A stretch of DNA of 44,379 nucleotides from Pueribacillus theae. Its GTDB lineage: Bacteria > Bacillota > Bacilli > Bacillales > UBA6769. Positions 25,289-34,466 of this stretch are shown one piece after another (position 1 is the stretch's first letter; each line of letters begins with the position of its first letter). The stretch spans positions 1-44,379 of the forward strand of contig NZ_QCZG01000031.1 of the NCBI RefSeq assembly GCF_003097615.1. Direction: 5' to 3'. The notes under the pieces are model-generated. The model searched no databases. It had not been told where the DNA came from and saw only the letters and a program-made list of their open reading frames with translations. The position numbers and the translations under genes are program-made.

Positions 25289-26068
25289 TTACTTGCCTTT
25301 AAACTCCGGCTCTCTTTTTTCGAAAAATGCTTGCACACCTTCTTTAAAGTCTTCTGTATTAAACGCAATGCCTTGTCCTTGCGCTTCCATTTCCAAGAGC
25401 ACCCGTAAATCACGGTTTAAATGCTGGTTCATGATTTTTTTCGCCATGCCAATCGAAACCGGCGCTTTTTTAGACATTTTTTCAGCGAATGATTCCGCTT
25501 CTTCAAGCAAACGATCAGCCGGAACTACGCGATTTACAAAACCTAGTTCCTTTGCCTCTTCTGCAGTGATTCGTTCACCCATAAACATTAATTCCTTCGC
25601 CCTTTGATGCCCAATGAGTATAGGAAGAAAATGAAGTGCCGCAAAGTCAGGAATCAACCCGACATTCACGAAGCTTTGTACGAAAAATGCATTGTCAGCT
25701 GCGATAATTAAATCGCACAATAAAGTTAAACTAAAGCCAGCCCCCGCAGCTGCACCATTCACGGCAGCAATAATCGGCTTCTCGATTTCAAGCATTTTTA
25801 AGATGAGCGGCTGCGACGCTTGAAGCCTCTCTCTGCCTTGAAGCGGTGTCAGTTCTTTAAGTGCCGTTAAATCCCCGCCTGCTGAAAAAGCTTTTCCTTC
25901 ACCAGTTAGAATGATGCACTTGATCTCATCATTTTGCTCGGCATATTCCAAAGCTTTTTGCAGTTCAAGCCTCATTTCCATAATCAACGCATTTCTTTTG
26001 CTTGGTTCATTCAAGCGGATGATATATGTACCGCCTTTTTTCTCTGTCAATAACGATTGAAATTCCAT
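25289..26068 (-). CDS. Crotonase-superfamily protein (PaaG-like isomerase/hydratase)
   Basis: 259 residues. The oxyanion-hole segments are FSAGGDL (61-67) and NGAAAGAGFSL (104-114). Neither of the two Glu residues of true enoyl-CoA hydratases is conserved (GFSLTLL instead of GGGxE). Asp141 in GLIPDFA matches the single Asp of PaaG-like isomerases. It may therefore isomerise or act on an unusual double bond rather than perform simple hydration. ATG follows AGGGGAG. It is the last gene of the central operon, behind the citryl-CoA-lyase-like gene. Confidence 0.85.
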   Translation of the reverse strand: MEFQSLLTEKKGGTYIIRLNEPSKRNALIMEMRLELQKALEYAEQNDEIKCIILTGEGKAFSAGGDLTALKELTPLQGRERLQASQPLILKMLEIEKPIIAAVNGAAAGAGFSLTLLCDLIIAADNAFFVQSFVNVGLIPDFAALHFLPILIGHQRAKELMFMGERITAEEAKELGFVNRVVPADRLLEEAESFAEKMSKKAPVSIGMAKKIMNQHLNRDLRVLLEMEAQGQGIAFNTEDFKEGVQAFFEKREPEFKGK

Positions 26069-26115
26069 GGAAATCTCCCCTTTCTAAATTATTATCCCCT
26101 TTCGAAGCGCAGCTT

Positions 26116-26886
26116 TCAACCAGTATAATCCGTATTTCTTTCTACATAATCATAGATTTGCTGGCCAATGCTTTCTTTTCTTCCGTATTCGATTTCTTCT
26201 ACGATATGGCCAACTAATCCAACCGCACGCGAAGCAACAGCAAATGACTTTACGACTTTATAATCTAATGCCATATCCGACATGATCGCACCGATTGCAC
26301 CAACAGCATTCAATGTGACCGTTTTTCCTTTCGATTCGCAAAATTGCCGGTGGATTTCTTTTAGAAGCTTCGAATTTTTACCGAAAAACCCTAACTCCTT
26401 AGCAATCTCAAATAATTTTGTTGTCCTTGGATCTTCCGGCTTGTGCATTGGATGGCCAAAGCCTGGCAGCTGAAGGCCGTTTTCTTTTCTTTCTTTAATA
26501 ACAATAGAGGCAAGTTCTTGAATTTCTTTATCTTCACCATGTTTTTTGAAAGCCTTTTGAAGCATTTCCGCAACATATTCCATCGCACCGAGATAAACTG
26601 TTCCAGCACCTAATAATCCTGCAGCAACTGCAGCTTGCACAGCTTCCGGCGCACCGAGATATGTTAATCTTGTCGAGATGGAGCTCGGTGTAAAACCGTG
26701 TTCACAAATCGCAACTAAAATGGCATTTAACATTTTTGATTCATTTTCAGTTGGCTTTCTGTGCTTTGCACCTAAAAATGCCATATCGGCTAACGTAATT
26801 TTTCCAATTAAATCCTCTGTCAAATCATAGCCATGCACATAAATTTTATCTGGTGTTGACTTTCCAATGCTAGTTTTGAATTCCAT
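26116..26886 (-). CDS. Citryl-CoA lyase-like (citrate synthase-fold) enzyme
   Basis: 256 residues, about two thirds of a citrate synthase, matching the short citryl-CoA lyase/CitE-independent branch of the fold. GFGHPMHKPEDPRT (142-155) carries the His (145) equivalent to the GHRVY His of CitZ. The first catalytic loop LHGGAN is replaced by LLGAGTVYLGAMEY (91-104), and Asp209 in MALDYK or a nearby residue may be the third catalytic group. Such enzymes cleave 3-hydroxy-3-carboxyacyl-CoA esters to acetyl-CoA and a 2-oxoacid. ATG follows AGGAGTGG at long spacing. Located between a TAXI receptor and a crotonase gene in one operon. Confidence 0.8.
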   Translation of the reverse strand: MEFKTSIGKSTPDKIYVHGYDLTEDLIGKITLADMAFLGAKHRKPTENESKMLNAILVAICEHGFTPSSISTRLTYLGAPEAVQAAVAAGLLGAGTVYLGAMEYVAEMLQKAFKKHGEDKEIQELASIVIKERKENGLQLPGFGHPMHKPEDPRTTKLFEIAKELGFFGKNSKLLKEIHRQFCESKGKTVTLNAVGAIGAIMSDMALDYKVVKSFAVASRAVGLVGHIVEEIEYGRKESIGQQIYDYVERNTDYTG

Positions 26887-26939
26887 CGTTTCTGTCCACT
26901 CCTAATGTAATATTTCTTTCTAATCGTATTTTTTTATTA

Positions 26940-28115
26940 TTACTTTACAAGCTCTGCCTTTCTTTCGAACCAAAAGTCAGGGAAATCACTTTCAGAAATT
27001 CCCTTTTCACTTGCTTCATCAATGACGGTTTCCCATGCCTCAGCCAATTTCTTTTGCCTTTCTTTTAATGCATTATTTTGTTCTTCTTTTTCATCATCCC
27101 AAAGGTCATGTTCTTTAAAGAACTTCACAGCACCGTCATGGAATGGGACACCAAGCGGAGTTGTATTAATTTTATCAATTCCCCATTGCTGTGTTCCTGA
27201 TGTAGCATCTTTATAACTGTCAAAGGTATCGTGAATTCTCGTCATCAATTCATAAACGATGTCTTCATCAACATCTGCATACGAAACTAATGGATAAGGA
27301 TACGCCATAAATGTTTGCGGTCCTTCGCTCAAGCCGGCACCAACTCCCCACTTTTCAGGGACAAGCCACGGAGCTGCTTCTTGAATCGCTTTCCATTCAT
27401 CTGAGTTCACATCATCAGGAAGAGTCATCCATTGAATGCCTTTTGCTTGCTCCACTTCAAGAAGTGCTGCTGCACCAGGCAACATGAAAGCGACATCAAT
27501 TTGCCCTTGCTTCAAAGCATCTGCTTGTGCAGCGTAGCTCGTAATTTCTACGGCCTTCACATCATCCCAAGTAAGCCCGCCTGCAGCTAGAAATCCTTCG
27601 GTTTTTACGTTAATAGATGCTCCAGCTGTAATATGAGGAACTTTTTTCCCTTTTAAATCTGCTGGTTTTTCGATGCCTGATTCTTTTAATACAACACCAT
27701 TAATATGTGTCATCGAAGGCCAAATGACTGTCATATTTTGTGGTCCCCATGAATTTGCGGCAAATTCTTCTGTTCCTTCAAATGCAAATTGGTATTCGTC
27801 ACCTAAGCGGCCAAAGGTTGCTGTTCCATCCCTAAGTGGCGTCATTCTCCCTACCCCATTCCCTGAAGGAAGCAAGCGGATTTGCATGCCATATTCCTGA
27901 GTGAGTGCGTTGGCAACCGCCGAAAATTCTGCATAACCTGAAGAGCCAACATCGTACACGCTTACTGCGACTTTATCTAGGGATGCTTCGCCTCCAGTTT
28001 TCTCTTCTTTATTGTTTTCTGTACTTGCTTTTTGATCCCCGCTGTCACTGCCGCAAGCTGCGAGAGCAAGTAAAAAGATTACAGTGATAATAGACAGAAA
28101 TAATTTTTTTGCCAT
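26940..28115 (-). CDS. TAXI family TRAP substrate-binding lipoprotein (second copy)
   Basis: 391-residue receptor with lipobox LAAC (Cys21) and an acidic linker. The TAXI core is shared with the 4760-5929 protein: SVYDVGSSGYAEFSAVANAL, GVGRMTPLRDGT, LGDEYQFAFEG, GQIDVAFMLPGAA and a C-terminal FPDFWFERKAELVK. ATG follows GGGAGAG. No permease gene accompanies it, so it probably docks with the fused permease at 2704-4626, widening or shifting its substrate range. It is embedded among the enzymes of the central operon, which suggests it binds their starting acid. Confidence 0.93.
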   Translation of the reverse strand: MAKKLFLSIITVIFLLALAACGSDSGDQKASTENNKEEKTGGEASLDKVAVSVYDVGSSGYAEFSAVANALTQEYGMQIRLLPSGNGVGRMTPLRDGTATFGRLGDEYQFAFEGTEEFAANSWGPQNMTVIWPSMTHINGVVLKESGIEKPADLKGKKVPHITAGASINVKTEGFLAAGGLTWDDVKAVEITSYAAQADALKQGQIDVAFMLPGAAALLEVEQAKGIQWMTLPDDVNSDEWKAIQEAAPWLVPEKWGVGAGLSEGPQTFMAYPYPLVSYADVDEDIVYELMTRIHDTFDSYKDATSGTQQWGIDKINTTPLGVPFHDGAVKFFKEHDLWDDEKEEQNNALKERQKKLAEAWETVIDEASEKGISESDFPDFWFERKAELVK

Positions 28116-28142
28116 TCTCGTCTCTCCCTTAATTCTCTATTT

Positions 28143-29300
28143 TCAATTATTTTTAAAGTAATTTTTCTTTATTTGGGCTGCAATAATATTTTTTTGGATT
28201 TCGGAAGTTCCTTCGTAAATTTTTGTAATGCGCGCATCCCGGTAATATCTTTCGATTGGGTAGTCACTCATGTAACCGATTCCGCCGTGTATTTGAACAG
28301 CTTGATCTGCGATACGACAGTACACTTCGGAACCTAGCAGTTTAACCATCGCCGCTTCTTTAATGACGTTCATCTTTTGGTCAACCATCCATGCCACCCG
28401 GTAAGTCATGCTTCTCAAAGTTTCAATGTCAAGATCCATTTCAGCAAAATAATGCTGAATCACTTGCTGTTCAAAAATTGGTTTTCCAAATTGTTCCCGC
28501 TCCATCGCATGTTTTAACGTAAGTTCCATTAATTTAACACATGATCCTAAGTTTCTTGCAGCTAATCCAGCTCGTCCATTCGCTAATATTTTTAAAGCGT
28601 TTACATAGCCTTGCCCTTCTTCTCCAAGCACGTTTTCTACTGGAACTTCGCAATCTTCAAAAAACAATTCTACCGATTGTGAAGCGTGAAGCCCCATTTT
28701 TTGTTCAACATTTCCAACCATGAAACCTGGGAAATCTTTCTCAACGATAAAGGAAGTGATCCCTTTTGCTCCTTTACTCGGATCGGTTACCGCCATCACA
28801 GTAAAAACATCGGCGATGTTACCGTTTGTAATGTAATGCTTGGAACCATTCAAAATATATTTATCGCCTTTGCGAACTGCCGTTGTTTTTATATTGCTGG
28901 CGTTCGAGCCTGCACTGGGCTCTGTTAATGCAAAAGCCCCGATATATTCACCCGATGCGAGCTTAGGCAAATATTTTTGTTTTTGTTCTTCGTTTCCCAT
29001 TTCAACAATGCCGACTGTGCCGATCCCTGTATGTCCACCGATGAGTGTCGTATACCCGTTGATTGTTTTGCCTAGCTCTTCATAAATGGCCACCTTGCCG
29101 ACCATACCAATTCCTAACCCTCCATATTCAGCAGGGATGCTCAATCCAAAGAGTCCCATCTCTTTACTCATATCCATAATTTCTTTTGGAACATAGTCTT
29201 TTTTCTCCATCTCATCTGCTCTCGGATCGACCGTGTTGTACACAAAGTCCTTAACCGTCTGCTTGAGCGCCAACAACTCTTCATCTAATTGAAAATCCAT
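28143..29300 (-). CDS. Acyl-CoA dehydrogenase
   Basis: 385-residue FAD enzyme. Motifs: AFALTEPSAGSNASNI, GSKHYITNG, MGLHASQSVELFFEDCEVP, IHGGIGYMSDYPIERYYRD and IYEGTSEIQKN with the catalytic Glu near 363. This short-chain-type active site, unlike that of the enzyme at 17788-18966, is canonical. ATG follows GGGAGAG. In the central operon it lies between the CoA-transferase and the second TAXI receptor, so its substrate is probably the CoA ester produced by the transferase. Confidence 0.93.
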   Translation of the reverse strand: MDFQLDEELLALKQTVKDFVYNTVDPRADEMEKKDYVPKEIMDMSKEMGLFGLSIPAEYGGLGIGMVGKVAIYEELGKTINGYTTLIGGHTGIGTVGIVEMGNEEQKQKYLPKLASGEYIGAFALTEPSAGSNASNIKTTAVRKGDKYILNGSKHYITNGNIADVFTVMAVTDPSKGAKGITSFIVEKDFPGFMVGNVEQKMGLHASQSVELFFEDCEVPVENVLGEEGQGYVNALKILANGRAGLAARNLGSCVKLMELTLKHAMEREQFGKPIFEQQVIQHYFAEMDLDIETLRSMTYRVAWMVDQKMNVIKEAAMVKLLGSEVYCRIADQAVQIHGGIGYMSDYPIERYYRDARITKIYEGTSEIQKNIIAAQIKKNYFKNN

Positions 29301-29327
29301 TTTCTCATCTCTCCCTTTTTAAAAAAA

Positions 29328-30512
29328 TTAAATAATGCCTTCCTCATTTAATTTGGAAATTTCATCTTTCTGTAATCCCAATTCCGACAATACCTCTTCG
29401 GTATGTTCCCCCAGTCTTGGCGGATAGTGCCTTACTGATGCAGGAGTGTCTGATAATTTAATCGGAAAAGCAGGTGTTTTCAGTCCTTTAATGGTTGGAT
29501 GGTCAATCTCAGCCATCATTCCCCTCGCAACAGCTTGAGGCGACGTAACGACTTCGCCGACTGTATTGATTGGGCCGCAAGGTACCCCGACGTCATCTAG
29601 TTTTCCGCAAACTTCATCGCTTATAAGCTGTTCTATTCTCTCGCTAAGAATGGGAACCAATTTTTCCCTATTTGCGACTCTTTGTTTATTTGTTTTGTAT
29701 TCTTCAATTTCCAATAAATCTTCCCAGCCTAATGCTTGGCACATTTTTTGCCATAGTGAATCATTAGCAGCGGCGATAACCACATCTTTGTCCTTCGCTT
29801 TAAACACTTGGTAAGGAACAATCGTATGATGCCCTTGCCCCATCGGCTCTGCTGATTTACCTGTTGCAAAGTATCCTGTAGCCAAATGATTCAGCATCAT
29901 AACCTGGCCATCCAATAAACTGCAATCCACATACTGGCCTTCGCCCGTTTTTTCCCGGGCCATGAGAGCAGCCATCGCCCCTAATGCACCTAAAATACCT
30001 GTAGACATATCAACAACTGACGGGCCGGCTTTATATGGTTTGCCTTTTTCACCTGTTGTGCTCATTAATCCGGAATACGCCTGCAAGAGAAGATCATATC
30101 CGGCACGATATTTTTCAGGGCCTGTCCGGCCGAATCCTGAAATCGACACATAAACCAATCTAGGATTGATCTTTTTTAATGTTTCATAATCAATTCCAAG
30201 CTTTTCCTGTGCCCCCGTACGGAAGTTTTCGATTAAAACATCGCTTTTCTTCACGAGCTCATAGATGATTTTCTTGCCTTTTTCACTTTTGAGATCAACC
30301 GTAATGCTTCTTTTGTTCCGATTTGAGCTTAAAAAATAACAGCTTTCCCCGTCCCAGTCCGGCGGGCTAAATCTTCTAGACTCATCACCGATATTCGGCT
30401 GTTCAACTTTAATGACATCTGCTCCTAAATCTCCTAGCAATTGACCAGTTACAGGACCGGCAAGCGTCCGGGCCAATTCCAATACTTTTATTCCTTCTAA
30501 TGGTGTAACCAC
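29328..30512 (-). CDS. Family III (CaiB/BaiF) CoA-transferase
   Basis: 394 residues. The fold marker LARTLAGPVTGQLLGDLGADVIKVE is at the N-terminus, followed by VLIENFRTG and the catalytic Asp (168) in PSVVDMSTG, then EKTGEGQYVDCSLLDG. It transfers CoA from a donor such as succinyl-CoA to a carboxylic acid through a mixed anhydride at the Asp. Start: GTG 30512 has GGAG eight bases upstream, better than the GTG three codons earlier. It is 18 bp after the ADP-forming synthetase gene, so this module has two ways to make a CoA ester. Confidence 0.92.
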   Translation of the reverse strand: MVTPLEGIKVLELARTLAGPVTGQLLGDLGADVIKVEQPNIGDESRRFSPPDWDGESCYFLSSNRNKRSITVDLKSEKGKKIIYELVKKSDVLIENFRTGAQEKLGIDYETLKKINPRLVYVSISGFGRTGPEKYRAGYDLLLQAYSGLMSTTGEKGKPYKAGPSVVDMSTGILGALGAMAALMAREKTGEGQYVDCSLLDGQVMMLNHLATGYFATGKSAEPMGQGHHTIVPYQVFKAKDKDVVIAAANDSLWQKMCQALGWEDLLEIEEYKTNKQRVANREKLVPILSERIEQLISDEVCGKLDDVGVPCGPINTVGEVVTSPQAVARGMMAEIDHPTIKGLKTPAFPIKLSDTPASVRHYPPRLGEHTEEVLSELGLQKDEISKLNEEGII

Positions 30513-30530
30513 AGCTTTCACTCCATTTTG

Positions 30531-32645
30531 TTATTCTTTCCAAACAATCATTCCGTCAAGAGCCGCAATGCCTTTGCCCTCTTGAAAGACCCATATTGGA
30601 TTAATATCCATTTCCTTCATTTTGCCTTCATTAGTATGTGCGAAATTAGATATTTGTACGATTGCTTCTGCAAGCGCTTGAATATCGCGCTTTACGGATC
30701 CCCTTACACCTTCCAATAGGGCGTACCCTTTTAATTCCTTTAGCATTTGGTGCGCTTCATTTATGGATATTGGCGTCTTTCTTATCGAGATATCATTTAA
30801 TATTTCAATAAATACACCGCCAAGGCCACAGACGATGAGTGATCCAAAATCAGGATCATCTTTTATCCCGATAAACATTTCAACGCCTTCTTCTTGAATC
30901 ATTTCTTCCACAAGCACACAAGTCATTTTGGCGGTGGGAGAGAACTTTTTCACAGAGTTCATCAAGTCTTCGTAACTTTTTTGAAGCTCTTGTGGGTTTC
31001 TTATATTTACCTTTACACCTCCGGCATCGGTTTTGTGCAAAATGTCATCTGATATTACTTTACAAACAACCGGAAATGAAAGCGTATCCTTTACTTTTTC
31101 TAATTGTTCTTTACTTTTAATAACCGTTCCTTTCGGAACCCGTATGTTCATTTCAGCCAAAATTTGTTTAACCTTTTCCTCTGTCCAAACGCCCGATTCG
31201 GGAAACTCAATTTGATAAGTGATCGCATGATGAATCTCATTCTTTTCTGTATCCTTACAAGCTAAAGAGAACTCAACCAATCTTTTTAAAGCAACCATTG
31301 TTTTATATGAGGTTGTATAAACGGGAACCCCCTTTTCTTCCAAATATGCCTTCCCATGCCCTGTTATTTCTTTCGATCCTGTTACGGTAACAATGATTGG
31401 TTTGTCTGTTGTTTTATCAATCTCTGCAATTTTTTCACAAATTTTCTTTCCAAGCTCTCCGCCAAATGTTGTTTGAACAATAATGGCGTCTATGCCAGGA
31501 TCGTCGATGACAATTTTAAGTGTATCAATGAATATATGCTGTTCTTTCAACGCTTGTGCAGTGATATCAACAGGGTTCATCGCAGAACCGTATGGCGGAA
31601 TGACCTGTTTTATTTTTTCTTCGGTTTCTTTCGATAGAGTGACTAGCTCAAGGCCGAGCTCTTCGCTGTAGTCTGCCATCGCAATTCCTGCTGCACCTGA
31701 ATTTGATATTGTTACGACACGGTTGCCATTTGCCAACTTGCCGCGTGAAAAGATTTTCATCGCATCGATCATGTCATCGATATCATTCGCAGTTATGACC
31801 CCGTATTGTTTTGCTATTGCTTGGAAAGCCTGCTCTGACCCAGTTAAGGAAGCCGTATGTGACATAGCAGCTTGTTTGCCTAGTTCTGAACGGCCTGCTT
31901 TTAATAAAACTAACGGCTTTTTCAATTGCTTTGAACGTTCAGCGAGATTAATGAGCATGTTGCCGTCCGGTATGCTTTCTAAGTAACCGCAAACAACCGT
32001 AGTATCTTCATCTTCCAGCATATATTCCATGCAATCCAATGTATGGATATCAATCTGGTTACCTGTATTTACAATGTATGAGAAGCCAATGTTTTCTTCT
32101 TGCGCGATACCAAAAAGAGAAAAACCGAGCGCACCGCTTTGCGAGGCAAACCCGACATTGCCTGTCACAAAGCCTTTATCCGTTTCAAAGGAAGTCGAGA
32201 AACCTAAAGGTATGCTTTCTTTCGCGTTTAATAAACCAATACAGTTTGGCCCAAGCAGATGCATGTTTGCCCTCTTCGCTTCTTCCAGCAATTTTTCTTG
32301 AAGAATTCGGCCCTCTTCACCAGCCTCGGCAAAACCCGCTCCAAAAAGAATCAAATGTTTCACCGATTTTTGCTTACATTCTTCAAAAATTTGCATGATT
32401 CTTGCTTGCGATACCGCAATAAGCGCCACATCAATCTCACCCGGAACATTTAATATACTAGGGTAACAAGTGATGCCACCTATCTCATCATATCTTGGAT
32501 TGACAGGGTAAATCGCCCCTTTATAGTGATGCCGAATAAGATTTTTAAGTGGTTTGCCGCTTATGGATGAAAAATCTTTTGAAACTCCAATAACCGCTAC
32601 TGATTTTGGATTTAAAAATTTTTCAAGTACTTCTTTATTTCGCAT
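30531..32645 (-). CDS. ADP-forming acyl-CoA synthetase (fused alpha-beta)
   Basis: 704-residue NDP-forming acetate/acyl-CoA ligase with all domains in one chain: CoA-binding Rossmann (about 5-110, SVAVIGVSKDF), succinyl-CoA-ligase-like domains with the phosphorylated His263 in MSHTASLTGSE, and a C-terminal ATP-grasp (from about 470) with HKTDAGGVKVNI and FIGIKDDPDFGSLIVCGLGG. It makes acyl-CoA with ATP to ADP, or runs in reverse for ATP synthesis. The start is ATG 32645, with GGAGGG upstream; the frame extends to 32693 without a site. It is the first gene of the central operon. Confidence 0.92.
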   Translation of the reverse strand: MRNKEVLEKFLNPKSVAVIGVSKDFSSISGKPLKNLIRHHYKGAIYPVNPRYDEIGGITCYPSILNVPGEIDVALIAVSQARIMQIFEECKQKSVKHLILFGAGFAEAGEEGRILQEKLLEEAKRANMHLLGPNCIGLLNAKESIPLGFSTSFETDKGFVTGNVGFASQSGALGFSLFGIAQEENIGFSYIVNTGNQIDIHTLDCMEYMLEDEDTTVVCGYLESIPDGNMLINLAERSKQLKKPLVLLKAGRSELGKQAAMSHTASLTGSEQAFQAIAKQYGVITANDIDDMIDAMKIFSRGKLANGNRVVTISNSGAAGIAMADYSEELGLELVTLSKETEEKIKQVIPPYGSAMNPVDITAQALKEQHIFIDTLKIVIDDPGIDAIIVQTTFGGELGKKICEKIAEIDKTTDKPIIVTVTGSKEITGHGKAYLEEKGVPVYTTSYKTMVALKRLVEFSLACKDTEKNEIHHAITYQIEFPESGVWTEEKVKQILAEMNIRVPKGTVIKSKEQLEKVKDTLSFPVVCKVISDDILHKTDAGGVKVNIRNPQELQKSYEDLMNSVKKFSPTAKMTCVLVEEMIQEEGVEMFIGIKDDPDFGSLIVCGLGGVFIEILNDISIRKTPISINEAHQMLKELKGYALLEGVRGSVKRDIQALAEAIVQISNFAHTNEGKMKEMDINPIWVFQEGKGIAALDGMIVWKE

Positions 32646-32775
32646 TGTTTCCCTCCGTTCTTTCAAGTTACCTATCAAATTTGACGTAGACATCCTTAAA
32701 AAATTTCAGTAAATTTTCAATACTCATGGAAATAGAAACAGTAACCGTTTTCATTGGTTAAAAAGCCTTTTCTAT

Positions 32776-32791
32776 TAGGATATCGGATCCA
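32776..32791. promoter_or_regulatory. Shared 16-bp operator-like element, copy 2
   Basis: Identical to 22392-22407. On the minus strand its TATCCT is 17 bp downstream of TAGACA, so it may overlap the -10 box of the central operon. It lies about 130 bp before the ATG at 32645. The rest of the region 32694-32890 shows no gene. Confidence 0.5.
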
Positions 32792-32893
32792 AAACTATTT
32801 GTCTATAACTTCTGAATGTTTTAACGAAAATCATCACTATGCTTAGCTAGTTAATTGAATTTAAAATGAGCGGAAAAAGTTAGTCTACATATA

Positions 32894-32940
32894 AAAAAAC
32901 GCCGAGCTATTTCGCATTAACATACACGAAAAAGATGGCG
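32894..32940 (-). terminator. Terminator downstream of the decayed HMG-CoA reductase gene
   Basis: Minus-strand CGCC and GGCG close an imperfect stem with an inner TTTCG/CGAAA pairing, followed by TTTTTTT. It may be the original end of the hyu operon, now separated from its last intact gene by the decayed reductase and the IS. Confidence 0.6.
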
Positions 32941-33322
32941 ATTTTCATTAATTGGAGATTGGAATCTTTTTTAACTTGACTCTTGCAAAAAACATGTTGA
33001 CAACTTTTGTTGAAAGTGATTAGTTTTGTAATGTTTACACGGAATGAATTGACACCTCACTTTTTTTGTGGTATTGGAAGGTTGGGACTGGTGTATCCAA
33101 TTCCTGTTATATAATTTTTTGGACATCAGCATCAGGGATGGGAGAAGCCAGATGTACAATAAACCATTGAAAATGTTGTTCGGTGAATGCGACTACAACA
33201 AATGGTTCCTCAACAGCCATTGATATAATGTAATCTTGCTCATTTATAATTAAATTTGTTGCAATTCCTAATGGCAGGGGGAATGCTAATCACATTCCAA
33301 ACTTAATCCATCATCTGATTCT

Positions 33323-34466
33323 ATATAAAATGAACTAAACTACATTACTCCCTGTTCTAACCGGGTATAGAATACTAATACTCGAGAAGGGACGGGAGAT
33401 TAATGACTAAATGTAATGAAATCAAACTGCTTGAAGAAGCCATGCGATCCACTAATGATAAAAGACTTTACGAACGTTATCTTGCTGTTAAACTTCGTTT
33501 GGAAGGCCATACGCTTCCCGCTATTGGAAAAGTCATAGGCCGTAGCCGCCAAGCGGTAGGCCGATATTGGGCTGCCTATCAAAAAGACGGTATTTCAGGG
33601 CTTAATTTAAAAAAATCTCCAGGAAAACCTCAAAAATTAACAAAAGAACAACAGGACCAGCTGGCAGACACAATTATCAATAAGGTACCAGCTGATGTTG
33701 GCTTTGAAGCGAAATATACGTGGACGCTGCCTTTGATTGCTTCCTGGATTGAAAGGGAATTCAACCAATCCTTTACCCCTAGAGGTGTGTAAAAGATGCT
33801 CCACCGGCTTGGATTCAGCTATACGAAAGCCACCTATACACTGGCTAAAGCTGATGCGGAAGAACAGAGAAAGTTTAAAGAGGAAACCTTTCCGGCTCTA
33901 AAAAAAAGCTTGAAGATGGCATGATTGATCACCTGTTGTTTGAGGATGAAGCTTTCATCCGTGCTTATCAAGCTCTTCAATACAATTGGTTTCCAAAAGG
34001 GCAACGGCGCAAGATTCCTACTTACGGGCAACATAAGGAGGCCAAGCTGTATGCAGCAATAAACTATGAAACCGGGCAGATCACCCACCGTGAAGAACAG
34101 GACAATACCTCCTTATCCTTTAGACGATTTCTGGAAGACATCCTAAATGAGTATCCGGATGGGGAAATTGTTATGATCCTTGATAACAGCAGGATGCACC
34201 GAGCCAAATCCATTGAAGCATTTCTGGAAGAGCACCCCCGTTTGCACTTCATCTTTCTGCCTAAATACAGTCCGGAGCTGAACCTGGTCGAAGGACTCTG
34301 GAAGTGGCTGAAGGAAGACGTAATTAACAATGTTTTTTTCAGCAAGTTTTACCTCATCCATAAACACGTCACTGCTTTTATGGATAAAAGCAATCAAAGA
34401 CCTTGGAAAGTGATTGACCGGCTTCTTGTCAAATTTTAACGTTACATTCAAAAGTTCATTTTATAT
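33323..34466 (+). mobile_element. IS630-family insertion sequence, about 1.14 kb
   Basis: Terminal inverted repeats are perfect over TATATAAAATGAACT (left end from 33322/33323, right end to 34466/34467) and end in TA dinucleotides, as expected for IS630 elements that duplicate a TA target. Exact borders cannot be fixed because TA is repeated at both ends. The element lies antisense within the decayed HMG-CoA reductase gene. It contains one transposase frame, broken at two places. Confidence 0.88.
33403..34439 (+). pseudogene. IS630-family transposase, interrupted frame
   Basis: About 345 codons when joined, the family's usual length. The N-terminal helix-turn-helix part (LRLEGHTLPAIGKVIGRSRQAVGRYW) is followed by a DDE catalytic region: Asp in LFEDEAFI, Asp in LDNSRMHRA and Glu in SPELNLVEGLWKWLK. 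A TAA at 33790 replaces a codon that would be Tyr (GV-Y-KMLHRLGFS). At the run of eight A (33900-33907) the frame must shift by -1 to continue as KKLEDGMIDHLLFEDEAF. The A-run could be a programmed frameshift site; the TAA makes this copy probably inactive on its own. ATG follows GGGACGGGAG. Confidence 0.85.

Noticed and set aside
33001-33014. CAACTTTTGTTGAA resembling the XRE operator
   Set aside because: The spacer is four instead of three bases, the outer arm is lost on one side, and it lies in decayed sequence with no gene start next to it.
32971-33159. 62-codon minus-strand open frame next to the decayed reductase
   Set aside because: It is an alternative frame of the decayed region with no ribosome-binding site; the reductase-like reading in the neighbouring frame explains the sequence better.
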